From the NCBI RefSeq assembly GCF_033568475.1, contig NC_133123.1, forward strand, positions 160,595,753 to 160,659,752: a stretch of 64,000 nucleotides of DNA, written 5' to 3'. The notes below the pieces were generated by a model. That model was given only the letters and a program-made list of their open reading frames with translations. It was not told where the DNA came from and made no database searches. The stretch is from Henckelia pumila (lineage: Eukaryota; Streptophyta; Magnoliopsida; Lamiales; Gesneriaceae). This document shows positions 12,476 through 24,678 of this stretch, one piece after another; positions within the stretch are counted from its first letter, which is position 1; each line of letters opens with the position of its first letter. The position numbers and the translations under genes are program-made.

Positions 12476-12483
12476 TATAAATA
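12476..12483 (+). promoter_or_regulatory. TATA box of the solo LTR
   Basis: TATAAATA in the context TCTATAAATAGAAGG, directly after the palindromic array and before a pyrimidine-rich leader-like stretch. Confidence 0.65.
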
Positions 12484-14407
12484 GAAGGCCGAGGCTTCAC
12501 TTTCATTTGCCAATTCCGAGTTCTCCTTTCCTTTCTAGTCCTTTTGGAGCTGTTTTAGTCTTCTTAGGCTTGGTCCGGAGGTCGGAGAGGCGTTCGGTAG
12601 TCGTAGCGGAGTCGTGCCCAAGTTCTGGAGGCATCGACATCAAAGGGCTAACGACGGACGAAGCTATAGCTTTGCTCCCTATAAATATTTAGGAGTATGC
12701 AATAGCTTAGTTAAGGCTTTTAGAGCACTTTAATGATAGTAGTATCATTTGGCAGTGTAGAGCAGACTATAGGCGTGGACCTAGAGTTGGTAGAGCTTTC
12801 ACTGTTTTGAGGTACGAAAGTATTGTTCGAGATATCCTGACTGAGTATGCATGTATTATATGACTGCATGATTTATATGCCATGATATTATGCTGCATTC
12901 ATTTGCATCTTGCTGTATCTCCTTCGAGATGTCTGTAGTAGGGTTGTACCCTATCCTGTTAGTGGATGGACTTCCATCGATTTGGGTCCGGCGTATCCAC
13001 GGTTATCTCGGTATGGGAGCCACCTCCTGAAGTGACGGCACAGCGTGCTACATACCAGGGCCCGGTCTGTCTCTGTTATCTGATCCTTGACCTCGAGTCT
13101 ATAGGGAGTTCACTTTTCATGCATGTATACTCATACTCTCGCACTGAGCGTTTTATGCTCACGTCTCGTACTCTGTATTTTCTGGACACCCTATTCCATG
13201 GGGCAGGTTTGCGATTGGACGAGGAGGGTGGATCCAGGAGGGGCTAGTCAGTGGTTGGTCAGCTGGAGCTTCGTCTAGGTTTTATTACTGTTGTTTGGGT
13301 TTATACAGCTATTCGATTTGGTTGTATAATATTGGATAATTACAGATTCCTTTACTTGGGATTGTATAATGTTATTGGATTCCGCAGTTTTATTCTGATA
13401 TCTGTTTTATTAAGTTAATTGCATGCATAAGTTCTGTTTAGTAGGTGATCCGGGTAAGGGTCACTACATAAACACACATGTAACCATTTCATAGATACAT
13501 AAAATATTTAAATGGTTCACATGATGGGTGAATGTGCCCATAAATATCACCTTGTACCCTTTTAAAATATAGGTGAATCAATATCAATTTTAGCTGATGA
13601 AGACTTATTTTCCTTGAGAACAAGCAACACATGAGAATTCTTTAACATTAATAATCTATGTTTCTTTAATTGATGTCCATATGAATTCTCAATATTATTT
13701 TACGCATCATTGTAAAATTGGGATTTCCCAATTGATAATGCCAAGTCATAAACATATTCATATCAATGAATTTCTTGGCTAACCGTTGCATTCGTCTCCG
13801 CTACATTTATTGTGTAGTATAAGCCATAAGTAAATGTCGATAATTTTTCAATAATGTATTTATTTCTTGACATTTCTTTTGCAATAAAAAATATCATTTT
13901 CCTTCTTGGCTTATAGTCTCAATATAATATCCATTCCGACGGATATCTTGAAAGCTCAATAAATTTCTTTGAGACTTATGAGAGAGTAACACAATTTGTC
14001 TCTCCATATAATATTTACTTTTCTAGAGCTTTCAATAATAGTTGTACTTTCAAAAATTGTGTTGACATATTTTTTTCTCATGTGTAAATATGAGAATATT
14101 TATTCTCTTGAATATGGAATGCGTCATTGCGCTGTCAACACGACATAAATCTCTATTGATTTCATATCCAAAATCCATATTCTATTCACAATAATAAATT
14201 TAATAAGAATAAAAATATTTTATTCATATAGAGACAGTATGAAATAAATAACTTTGATTCATAATAGATAAACATTGTCAAACCAACCTCATAAACCAAT
14301 AGTCCTAAATAACTCATAAATATAAATCAATCTTAAATCAAAATAACCAAATAAACGATAAACAAATTATTCAATAATTTTGCACGCTTCCATCTTCAAT
14401 CAAATGA

Positions 14408-15486
14408 TCAAATTTTTTCTTTCGGATCTTCAAAGAAATCAGAAACGTCAAAATGTGCGGACAAAGATGGGTCTTGACTTAAATCATCACCTTGATACAT
14501 AAAATTAGTCTCAGCATCCTTTGCTTTTTCTTTTGATGCTTGATAAAGATCAACAAGGTGTTTCGATGTACGACAATTATTATACCAATGCATTTTATCT
14601 CCACATCTATAACACTCATTTTCTGAATTCATTGATTTATCGTTTTGACCACTTTCAACATTTTTCTCTTGGTCATTAGACTCATTACCACACTTTTTGG
14701 AACTTCCATTCCTTTGATCATTATTATTATTATAACCATCGTTAAAGTAACGAGGTTTTTCATGCCCACGACCATATGGATGAAAATGTCCTCGACCGCG
14801 TCCATGTCCACGCCCACGCCCACGACCACGCCCATGACTGAATCCGGTCTTATTTTGTTTCATCTTTTCCTCATGCATTGCCACATTCACTTCAGGGAAT
14901 GGGTTGGTACCAGTGGGACGAATTTCATGATTTTTCATCAACAACTCATTATTTTGCTCAGCCACAAGTAAACATGAAATCAAATCAGAATACCTCTTGA
15001 AACCTTTCTCTCTATACTGTTGTTGTAAGACAACATTAGAGGCATGGAATGTGGAATATGTTTTTTTCCAACAAATCATCATCAGTTATTTTTTCTCCAC
15101 ACAATTTCAATTGTGAACTGATGCGAAACAATGCAGAATTATATTCACTTACAGACTTAAAATCTTGTAAGCGCAAAGTGCATTCAATCATAACGTGCTT
15201 TTGGAAGAATCACCGTCTTTTGATGGCTATATCTCTCTTTCAAATTATTCCATAGATCAAGCGGATCTTTTATCGTCAAATACTCAATTTTCAAACCATC
15301 ATGAAGATGGTGACGAAGGAATATCATAGCCTTTGCACGGTTTTGCGGTGATTCTTTATTTTCCTCTTTGATGGTATCTCCAATACCCATAGCATCTAGA
15401 TGTATTTCAGCATCTAGTATCCAAGAGAGATAATTCTTGCCGGATATACCAAGAGCGGCTAATTCAAGTTTTGAGATATTCGACAT
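14408..15486 (-). pseudogene. Copia gag, broken by a stop and frameshift
   Basis: Starts at the ATG at 15486 (MSNISKLELAALGISGKNY), the usual start of a plant copia Gag of the UBN2 type. The first segment (15486-15184, about 100 aa) ends at an in-frame TGA, and one base change in length follows. The reading resumes in another frame through a 224-codon segment ending at 14408. That segment has an RG/GR-rich stretch (about 14850-14760) and a CCHC-like zinc knuckle beginning CYRCGDKMHWYNNC (about 14615). Protease and integrase catalytic motifs are not present downstream in this frame. Confidence 0.85.
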
Positions 15487-16005
15487 GATGAAATCTATAT
15501 AGAACACAAAATTCATAAATATTGATTAATACACAATAACACAAATGTATATAAAAGTTTAAAGTCAAGCATGAAAATTTAACGGTGAACATAAATAATA
15601 ATATATGCACAACAATCATATATATGATATAATTCATTCTTAGAATATTTAACAAGAAGACAGACACTACAACAAATAAAAATCATCGAAATTGAAATAC
15701 TCAACTTCTTACTATCGCTTAATGATGTACATCTATAATAATCATGTAATTTATATGTGTACGTGTATCAATATCCATCAATATTGAAATCCAAAAACAG
15801 AATCACTAAAAAAACAATTGAATATCAACAATAAATATTAGTTTGTGCATCGAATTTATATCTAGCGTGTAAAAGTCATACTATCATAAACATATTAATT
15901 TAATGACGAGCATGACATGTGTATTAGTGATTGAAAAACGAAAACCAAAGATAAAATTGCAGATCATGAACATGTCGTGGAAAAGACGAAAAGAAAAATA
16001 TGATA

Positions 16006-16022
16006 GGCTCATGCTGATAACG
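16006..16022 (-). other. Putative primer-binding region of copia element 1
   Basis: Directly inside the 5' LTR the minus strand reads CGTTATCAGCATGAGCC. This resembles but does not equal the initiator-tRNA primer site (TGGTATCAGAGC), so the assignment is positional. Confidence 0.45.
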
Positions 16023-16249
16023 TGTTATAAAAGAAAGCAATAAACTAACCAAATAAGTAAAAAAACAAGTAATTTAATATATCAAAAGTATTACATGAGT
16101 GACCTATTTATAGGTACAAGAAATTTTCGGGTATGGTAACTATGATATTACAAGGAAGTGATATTATATTGATTTTTTACCATCTCTCGGAGATTTGATT
16201 ATGATTTTCTCTGATCACCCAAATCTTTGACATCCATAATATTGTAACA
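16023..16249 (-). repeat. 5' LTR of copia element 1
   Basis: 227 bp, the partner of 10394-10620, with about ten single-base differences by eye. Confidence 0.88.
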
Positions 16250-16657
16250 GTATTTGTTTTTTCTTTTCCTTTTTTCCTTTATTATCTCTATTGATATTTT
16301 ATTTTTTTATCACAAACATCTCAATTTAAAACAAGAGTAATGTTATAGGTACGAACAAACTTTTACAAGCAATTTTACATTATAAAAAATTCAATACAAA
16401 AATTGTATTAATCAAACTCATGATACACCGAATACAAATCTCACGGTATATTATCAAAATCTCGCGATATAATAGCAAAAAATTACGATATAATTGTTCT
16501 AAATATTTTTTTATTGATATTGTTGTAAATATCGTTATACGAAATATTGGTCGTACTTTTCGCATTATTCTTAAAACAAATACGTCGTTGGATTCGTCAA
16601 TATTTTGTTTTGAACTGAGATATTTGCACGCAACATATTATGCAAATACACTGTGAG

Positions 16658-17531
16658 CAGGGGCGGAGCCGGGACTAGATATTAGGGGGGCCAATACAAA
16701 ACTCGAGAAAGATCAAGTATTTGTTATCTATAACAATAAAATTTAAATATATTATATTTGTATCAAATACTACATCAATATTCATCATAAAAAATTATAA
16801 ATACATCATTATTTCTCGAATCGATTAGAATTTATAAATTCTCTTTGCAAATCACGAAAATTATATACGATTACAAGTGAAATATATCGAACTTTTTAGA
16901 AATTTGATTATCAATATACACTAGCAAACAATCATTAAGAAATTCAACTTTCATCATATTATGAAGCATAGTACTGACTATATTTATAATATAATTACAT
17001 ATTTTAAAAACAAAGAAATCAATATATTTCAAAATATTAATAACCCTCTGGAGTACATGTTAGAAATAAATGAAACAGAGAAATTTATTTTAAAAATCCC
17101 ATAATAAAACATTAATAGCAATGGATTTTTTTTTTAAAAAAAAAAAAACTCGTCTCACAAAAATTTAAAAGCGAGTTATAAGTCAAGAGAGTAAAAAAAT
17201 AAAAGAAAGAAACACACCTTTTATTTGAAAATTGTAGCCTTTAAACAAGATGAAGGGAAGAAGAGGGAAGAGAAAAAAAAAATTTAAGACCAAATATTGC
17301 ATGCAAAAATTGAGATTGACATCCAATATATTATGTTTTTCAGTTTTGTAAAATTAATTCAAATAAATAAAAATATATTACTATTTTGAGAGGATAAATA
17401 AAATTATATAAAAGAAATAAATGAAATAATAACAAAATTACAACACAAACATATATACATATATTATCATGGAACTAAAAAAAAAGTTGGGGGGTCAAGG
17501 CCCCCCAATTCATAACGTGCCTCCGCCCTTG
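16658..17531. mobile_element. Non-autonomous hAT-type element (874 bp)
   Basis: The ends are inverted: CAGGGGCGGAGCC on the left and CCTCCGCCCTTG on the right, with G/C runs just inside (GGGGGGCC and GGCCCCCC). The flanks ACTGTGAG (16650-16657) and ACTATGAG (17532-17539) match 7 of 8, as an aged hAT target duplication. The interior is AT-rich with no transposase. Confidence 0.8.
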
Positions 17532-17951
17532 ACTATGAGTGTTTCTCTCTATGTAGCATATAATCATCGCTCACTAACACATTTAATACAAAGCTCAGTT
17601 AATTATATTCCAAATATTATTTGTGATTCAGTTAATTCATCAAATACAATCACAAGTCACAACATCATTTGGAACAAACATTATCGGTAAATTAATTAAA
17701 CTGATCTTTGTATTAAATGTGTTCTAACTTTTTGTTAAATAAATTTCATTATGTATGACCTACAATACATCTTATTTTAAAATTATTTAGAATGTTAGGA
17801 TAACTTGAGTTTTTCGAGAATAAAGGGAAAACAATCCGAAGAGCTAGAAGCCTGGGTTTTTTTTTATATTTAATTTTAAAAAAAAATTAAATTTCAAAAA
17901 TAATTTTAAATAGGGAGAGTTACAAAAATACCTCAAAACATTCTTGCAAAC

Positions 17952-18051
17952 AGCGGACCCTGCAAAAAAAAAATGCAGGGTCCGCTATTAAAGAGAGCGG
18001 ACGCTGCAAATTTGCAGCGTCCGCTCATGCTGGCAGCGGACGCTGCCAGCA
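17952..18051. repeat. Three tandem GC-rich hairpins in the left foldback arm
   Basis: Hairpin A, 17952-17986: 13-bp stem AGCGGACCCTGCA with a 9-A loop. Hairpin B, 17996-18025: an exact 30-bp palindrome centred on AAATTT, with outer halves AGCGGACGCTGC. Hairpin C, 18028-18051: 11-bp stem TGCTGGCAGCG with a two-base centre. Diverged counterparts lie in the right arm at 19510-19533, 19536-19564 and 19574-19606. Confidence 0.85.
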
Positions 18052-18479
18052 ACGCAAGTCCCCAGGTACACCTTTCTTTCTTTCTTTTTATTTGTTTTTA
18101 ATTAATTAATTATGTAATTAATAATATTTTGTAAAATTATATTTAATAATTTAGTAGTATGATCATTTTTTTTTTCAAAATTTTAAATTTCGAATTTGAT
18201 AATCGGTCTGAAAAATTATTAAAGAAACAAAACATAAAATTTACGGTTAAAAAAATTAAATTGATTAAATAAATTTACGATTTAACTTAAATTTTGGTCA
18301 GTTGAGTTATATATTTATTTTAATCATTTGGATTTGTGGAGATCTCTCGTTTAAATTGATAAATCTAGAGTAGTTAATTCAAATCTATTTAAACCGAACT
18401 AATGCAAAAATGCTATTACAAAATTTCTCAATCCGAAACAAAATCATCTCGAAAATTAGAATTAAAATTTATGGTTAAC

Positions 18480-18890
18480 AAATTCAATTGATTAAATAAA
18501 TTTTTTTGTGATCAGTTATCAACATATTTTGATAAATTTATTTTAATATAAAATTTATTATTTTGATAAATTTATTTTATATCATATTTTTTAATATAAA
18601 TTTTATTTTTTTATTAAAAATTGGTTAGCGGAGTTATTGACTTATTTTAATTCGTTTGGATCTCTGCAAGTTCTTATTAATAGACATAGAGAATTAATTT
18701 GGATATATTTCAGTCAGTTCGAGTTCACAATATTCGAGATGATTTTGTTTCGGTAAATTCAATTGATTAAATAATTTTTTTTGTGATCAGTTATCAACAT
18801 ATTTTGATAAATTTATTTTAATATAAAATTTATTATTTTGATAAATTTATTTTATATCATATTTTTTAATATAAATTTAATTTTTTTAAT
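18480..18890. repeat. Direct repeat inside the foldback element
   Basis: A segment of about 130 bases at 18480-18612 (containing GTGATCAGTTATCAACATAT) recurs in the same orientation at about 18758-18890, inside the loop. It also appears inverted in the right arm (about 18920-19070). The sequence is therefore present three times. Confidence 0.7.
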
Positions 18891-19814
18891 TAAAAATAAG
18901 TCAATAACTCCGCTAACCAATTTTTAATTTTTAATAAAAAAATAAAATTTATATTAAAAAATATGATATAAAATAAATTTATAAAAATAATAAATTTTAT
19001 ATTAAAATAAATTTATCAAAATATGTTGATAACTGATCACAAAAAAATTTATTTAATCAATTGAATTTGTTAACCATAAATTTTAATTCTAATTTTCGAG
19101 ATGATTTTGTTTCGGATTGAGAAATTTTGTAATAGCATTTTTGCATCAGTTCGGTTTAAATAGATTTGAATTAACTACTCTAGATTTATCCACTTAAACG
19201 AGGGATCTCCATAAATCCAAATGATTAAAATAAATATATAACTCAACTGACCAAAATTAAGTTAAATCGTAAATTTATTTAATCAATAAAATTTTTTTAA
19301 CCGTAAATTTTATGTTTTGTTTCTTTAATAATTTTTCAAAGATTATCAAATTCGAAATTTAGAATTTTGAAAAAAAAAATGATCATAGTACTAAATTATT
19401 AAATATAATTTTACAAAATATTATTAATTATATAATTAATTAATTTTAAATATATATATAAAAAAAAAAGGTGTACCTGGGGACTTGCGTTTGCAAGTCC
19501 CCATGTATATGCTGGCAGCGTCCACTGCCAGCATGAGCGGACGCTGCAATTTGCAGCGTCTGCTCTCTTTAATAGCGGACCCTGCATTTTTTTTTGCAGG
19601 TTCGCTGTTTGCAAGAACGTTTTGAGGTATTTTTGTAAATCTCCCTATTTCAAATTATTTTTGAAATTAATTTTTTTTTAAATTAAATATTAAAAAAAAC
19701 CCCTAGAAGCCTAGAAGATGGACGAATCAAGTGATAGGAGAGAGAGAAAAGCGAGGGGAAATGGATTTGAGGATTGGGAATGGGATGTGAATTAAGATAA
19801 GAATTGAATTTATT

Positions 19815-19988
19815 TTGTTTTATTTTAAATTAAACTTGTAAGATTCCTGTGACTCATTTTAAATATATGGGAAAAAAAATTTTTAAAAAAAAGTTGACAT
19901 TTTTGTTTTATTTTAAATTAAACTTGTAAGATTCCTGTAACTCATTTTAAATATATGAGAAATTTTTTACGAAAAAAAAGTTGACATT
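19815..19988. repeat. Tandem duplication, about 90-bp unit, two copies
   Basis: Both copies contain AACTTGTAAGATTCCTGT followed by ACTCATTTTAAATATATG and end in AAAGTTGACATT. They differ at a few bases and in A-run length. Confidence 0.75.
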
Positions 19989-20149
19989 CATCTTATAAAT
20001 ATTATAAAGACGAAATGTCAATTTCACTGCTTTTGTATGTATACATGTGTGACATTTTTTTGTCATATTTTGAGGAACAAATTTAGTTTTCATTATAGCC
20101 ATATAATTAAATTGTCAAATTATTATAATTATCAGCGCAATGGAAGCAG

Positions 20150-21070
20150 TAGGGGTGTTCATTCGGGCGGTTTGGACCGAACCGAACTGAAATTTCGGTT
20201 AAACCGAAATTTCGGTTCTCTGAAAAGCCAAACCGAAAACCGAACCGAACTGGGCGGTTCGGTTCGGTTTTTAACCGAAATTATTTCGGTTTTTCGGTTC
20301 GGTTTTTCGGTTTTTTTTTAAAAAAAAAAAATTGAACTTTTTTTCTTTCTAAAAATCGGTTTTTGTGAAAAAAATATTAAAATAATTTTTTTTAAAAAAA
20401 ATTTAAATATTTTTAGTTATTCGAATAATTTTTTGGAAAAAATTAATGGTTAAATTAAATATTTGTGATTTAATACTTCGAAAAATATATTTGAAAATAA
20501 CTGCATTTAAAAAAAAAATTGCTAACGTTTTTAATTTCAATAATAATAATTTTTGAATTTATAAAAATAATGTAATATATAATGAAAATATATGTATATA
20601 TAATATAATAAAATAACTTCATTAATTTTTAATTATTTCTATTTCAAAAATTAATATTTTTTAAAATCAATAAATCAATACATTTTTCAAGTTGAATCCA
20701 CAATTCAAGTATGTTTGAATAATTAGATAACTAATTAAATCAATTATGTTTTTTTAAAAAAAGAACGAAGGATGACTTTTGTTATTTCAGTTTTTCAATA
20801 AAATTAATTTTATGGGCACACAATATTTATGTACATATTAATTGATTGGTAAAAAATTCAAATTCAAAAAAAAAAAAAGCAAAAAAAAAAAAAACGGTTT
20901 TTCGGTTCGGTTCGGTTAACCGCAAAAAAAAAACCGAACCGAACCGAAAAACCGAACCGAAAAATCGAAAATCCGAAAACCGAACCGAATTTTCGGTTTG
21001 GTTTTCGGTTCGAACCGAATTTTTGATTTCGGTTCGAATCGGGCGGTTATCCGAACCGTGAACACCCCTA
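20150..21070. mobile_element. hAT MITE with TAGGGGTGTTCA ends (921 bp)
   Basis: Left end TAGGGGTGTTCATTCGGGCG; the complement of the right end begins TAGGGGTGTTCACGG. The flanks GGAAGCAG (20142-20149) and GGAAGCAC (21071-21078) match 7 of 8. Both subterminal regions are dense in CGGTT/AACCG words (20164-20310 and 20893-21057) that can fold on each other. Short open frames inside are repeats of these words, not genes. Confidence 0.82.
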
Positions 21071-21231
21071 GGAAGCACACACAATAATGTATACATAATT
21101 TTTTTTTAAAGTAATAGATTATATCCAATTACTTTATGTAATTATTGATATATAAATAATTTAAGGGAAGCACACACAATAGTGTATACATAGTTTTTTT
21201 TAAGTAATAGATAGATTATATCCAATTACGT
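21071..21231. repeat. Two-copy direct repeat next to the MITE
   Basis: A unit starting GGAAGCACACACAAT and ending ATTATATCCAATTAC occurs at 21071-21134 and 21167-21230, separated by about 32 bases. Confidence 0.7.
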
Positions 21232-24200
21232 TGTCTCGTGAGGGTGAGACCATGTTGAATTTTTTTTCAAGTGCAACAAAACCTTTGAATGTGGATCTCT
21301 GTATTACATCTGGTTGAGCATAGTCTCAACCGATCGTAGGGAACTTCTGGTAGTTTCCTGCTTATAAAACAAAATTTTTTTAATACTCTTGAAGCAATTT
21401 CATCTCTTAATTTTTTCCCCCGAGTGAAATTTGAATTGAACAAATTGTAATTGTAAATCAACTAAAAACACGAAGCGACATCAAAGGGCAAATTCGGAAT
21501 GTGAAACATCAAAAGTTAATTTTCTAAAAGGTCTCTCTCAATAAAAACTAATGAAATATGCATATGGGTAATACTCAAATCATGCATCTAATAGTTCCTA
21601 TTTTTACACATAGGCGTAATTAATGTTATATTGTTGACTTGACAAATCATATGACATTAGATCTATCATTGGGGTAATACTCATATGCTAGGTTGAACGC
21701 TACCGTGAAATATGTATATGTGTTGTGTATAAAATAATGATCATAATTAATATAATTAAAATGATAATATTATTTTTCTTATTTCATTAAATCCGTAATT
21801 TTATGTATTTTTCTCTAATCATAATAAATACACGTGAGAATGATGACTAAAAATTTGTACGAATAATTTAATCACGATAATAATTGATGAATAATGGTAA
21901 ATTTGACGAATTTATTGAGAAAATACGACAAAGAATTTAGAGAAAAAAACGAGAATAATTTAGTCATTTGAAATTGAACTTAAACAATATGTGATAAAGA
22001 TTTTAAGGTAAAATGAAAAAAAAAAAAAATTGGTGTGATTTTATACATCAAAACAGCTAGTGTAAAACTATTATATAACAGTGTAGATTTAACGAAATTT
22101 TCCCATTTAATTATATGATTAAGTTGAGAATGATTAAACTTGATCAGCATAACATAATTTCATGATTATAATGGATTCAACAAAGATATATTACAACAAT
22201 ATAGATTACTAAAAGTTCATATATATCTTAACATAACATAATTACATGATTATAAATTTATAATGGATTCAACGAAATATAGATTACTAAAAGATAGATT
22301 ATTAAAAATATCATACCTTGTACACACGGACTAAAAGTTTACGTTTTACCGGTTATAAATATTAAATAACCAATGACTTTAGACAAATTTATTTTGAATC
22401 TTTTATTCCATTTCATTTTAGATAATGTTCCAACAATGCCAACTTGTGTATAATTTAGGAATATCATCATACTTTTCTTGATTGTGGATGACAGCATTAT
22501 GTGCCACCATTATTATTTAGAAAAAGCTATCGAGTCATAATTAATTAACTTCCATAATTTTGTGGGGGATTAATGGGGCTACCTAGATTTTGTCCTCTTT
22601 TAATTCCCCTTTTCGAACTTTTCTGAACCCTTAGTTATTTGTTTGTAAATACATATTCCATTCTCCGAAAATGACTTTATTTTTTCCATTACATGTGATA
22701 TTGTTTTATTTTATTATGATTCTTCGAGATTGTGTAAAAAAGACACATGTTGCCACTCTAGATATAGGTCTATTATTATTGGAAGCGATAATTGCTTTTA
22801 GCGAGAAGGCGATCAAATAATAAAATATGAGTTACATTGTACGATTTAAATATGAAATTGTGTACATATTATTACTAGTTATAACTGTTTTTGAAACGTA
22901 AGTATTATATAGTTCAACATAAAAATTTTGTGAGAGTATCTTACGCGAGTTAATTTTGTGAGATAAATCTCATATTCGATCTCATTTATAGAAAAAATAT
23001 TTTTTTGTGCTAAAAATATTACTTTCCACTCTGTATATTGATCGGATTGAACCATGACCCATCTCACTGACAAATATCTGTGAGACTATTTTACAAGAAA
23101 TTAAACTTACATATTGGTTAACTGGAATTTATGCTAAAATCAAGTATTTTCTTAATACAATCAGCAAGTTGATACAGTTGTTGGAACTGCATTGACATCG
23201 CCCCTACGAAGGAGCGATTACTTCGTACAATGAAAGTGTATAATTAAGCAGTTTGAAATATTCGTGTTACACAATTAATGTTGTCATTTATGGTTTTTGA
23301 TAAAATGACAAGATATTACAAGGTTGATATTTTTCTTAAGAAATGGTGAGGATATGATTTATAATAAAGGGCATATGTGATGTATGCATATAAATGTATA
23401 CAAACCAAAATGATCTTCAAAGCAACACATTATTATGTCGAAGGAATGAGAGATGGCGATGTATAAATAGTGGAGCATTTGTGATTTGACTCTTCTCAAC
23501 TTCAAATTCTAGATTATAGATCTATATATTCTTTTAGGAAATTAATTTGAAAATATACATAGATTTTAATTTTCTTAACAATTAACATTTTAAAGATCCA
23601 CAAATCCGAAGTCGAATCTTGGCTTAAAAAATGTTTTAAGAATTGATAGTAAAAAAAAATCTTTAAATACTTCCAAAAAAAAAATCTTTAAATACTTCAA
23701 AAAAAAATCATTAAATTAGTAATTTTTGTTTGATTTATTTCAAGATTAATACGTACCATGTATAGGGAGAGAAATTAAAAATGAGGTAAAATGACCGAGA
23801 CAGAGCATTAGGTGTTGCTTTCCATCCTCAAAGGACCATTATCCTAATAATAATTTCCAACGTACAATAATATAATATAGTAAAATTATATATGTTTGTT
23901 TTTTTTTAAGATTTTGGTCCGTTAAATTTAAGTTAATTTCTTATTTTCGTTCTTTTTTTTTTGGTAGATGTAGCCTTTCCGGTGAAAAAGACATATGTAT
24001 TGTCATGTCAATAAATTTAATAAAAAATAATTAAAATTATCAAAAGTTCAAAGATAAATGATTAAAACTAAAATGCAATAATATTAAGAATTAAAATCGC
24101 AAAAAAAATGCATAACTGAAATTGCAATTTCCTAATAACATAACATAATAAAATAATATATAACAATTAATATTATTTTTCATAAAATAAAATTACAAAA

Positions 24201-24497
24201 GCACGTATGAGATCTCGTCTCACAGTTCAATTTTAAAAGATAAATCTCCGATTAATTTGATTCAAGAAAAATATTATTTTTTAATTTTTATATTGAAATA
24301 ATTACTTTTCAATATGGTTATAGACTAGATTCGTCTCAAGATATACCGTCTCACAACAAATTCAAATAAAATTAGGAGTTAGGACCAAGGAGAAATTAAC
24401 TTTGAGACTTGAATTGTAAATTTTCATTTTACCCTTATTCATCAGAACTCAGGAGAAATTAGCTGAGAGTCTAGACCATCTTTTCCATCCATAAATA
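21232..24497. other. AT-rich intergenic DNA with minor repeats, no gene seen
   Basis: Holds a partial tandem duplication around 22148-22292 (CATGATTATAATGGATTCAAC repeated with changes) and a short A-rich tandem repeat at about 23650-23715 (unit AAAATCTTTAAATACTTC). Two diverged copies of an interspersed repeat with TCTCA/GTGAGA words are at about 22915-23095 and 24205-24355. No open frame of recognised family. Confidence 0.55.
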
Positions 24498-24502
24498 CGT
24501 AC

Positions 24503-24678
24503 TGTTAGTGATATTTTGTATATATTCTTTGAGATTTGTTTAGATATTTTACCTTGTATATTTTTGTTTAAATTAGGATTAGATTTGTGCTTATCTAGTT
24601 GTGATAGGCCTCTCTATTGTTGTATTTATACTCTTCCTGTGTGATTAATAAAATTCATCATTCACTCTCAATCTTATA
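24503..24678 (+). repeat. 5' LTR of copia element 2
   Basis: 176 bp, beginning TGTTAGTGATATTTTG. It contains a TATA-like GTATTTATACTC (about 24629-24640) and a polyadenylation-type AATAAA (about 24648). It ends CAATCTTATA. Confidence 0.85.

Larger units (their letters stand above)
12129..13468 (+). mobile_element. Solo LTR (1,340 bp) inserted in copia element 1
   Basis: Begins TGTAGTAGCCCG and ends GGGTCACTACA, with ends that are short inverted repeats (TGTAGT/ACTACA). It is flanked by an exact 5-bp duplication TAAAC (12124-12128 and 13469-13473). There is no internal coding region and no second LTR, so this looks like an LTR left by recombination. A TATA box (12476-12483) supports plus orientation. 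Its size and GC-rich repeat module suggest a Ty3/gypsy source, which is inferred. Confidence 0.85.
10394..16249 (-). mobile_element. Ty1/copia LTR retrotransposon, degenerate, minus strand, with solo LTR inside
   Basis: Bounded by 227-bp LTRs (10394-10620 and 16023-16249) and an exact 5-bp target duplication GTATT (10389-10393 and 16250-16254). Read on the minus strand: 5' LTR, gag (15486-14408), remnants of integrase and reverse transcriptase/RNase H, a purine tract (complement of CTCCCCCTTGG, from 10622), then the 3' LTR. About ten differences between the LTRs by eye (roughly 4%) make it older than the gypsy element. Pol is largely deleted. A 1.34-kb solo LTR of another element lies inside. 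Confidence 0.9.
17854..19702. mobile_element. Mutator-type foldback element with long inverted arms (1,849 bp)
   Basis: The termini are inverted (GGGTTTTTTTTTATATTTAA versus TTAAATATTAAAAAAAACCC) and flanked by an exact 10-bp duplication CTAGAAGCCT (17844-17853 and 19703-19712). That length fits Mutator-like elements (8-11 bp). Each arm is about 800 bases and the arms are near-perfect complements. The loop is about 18651-18892. Within each arm, near the outer end, lies a cluster of GC-rich self-complementary hairpins (17952-18051; 19510-19606). No transposase is encoded. Confidence 0.85.

Noticed and set aside
12966-13247. 93-codon open frame in the solo LTR
   Set aside because: No homology recognised; lies wholly inside an LTR.
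14645-14971. 108-codon plus-strand frame rich in T/I
   Set aside because: Antisense of the RG-rich gag stretch of copia element 1.
20846-21061. Open frames with repeated NRK/RTE residues
   Set aside because: Translations of CGGTT-type repeats in the MITE arm.
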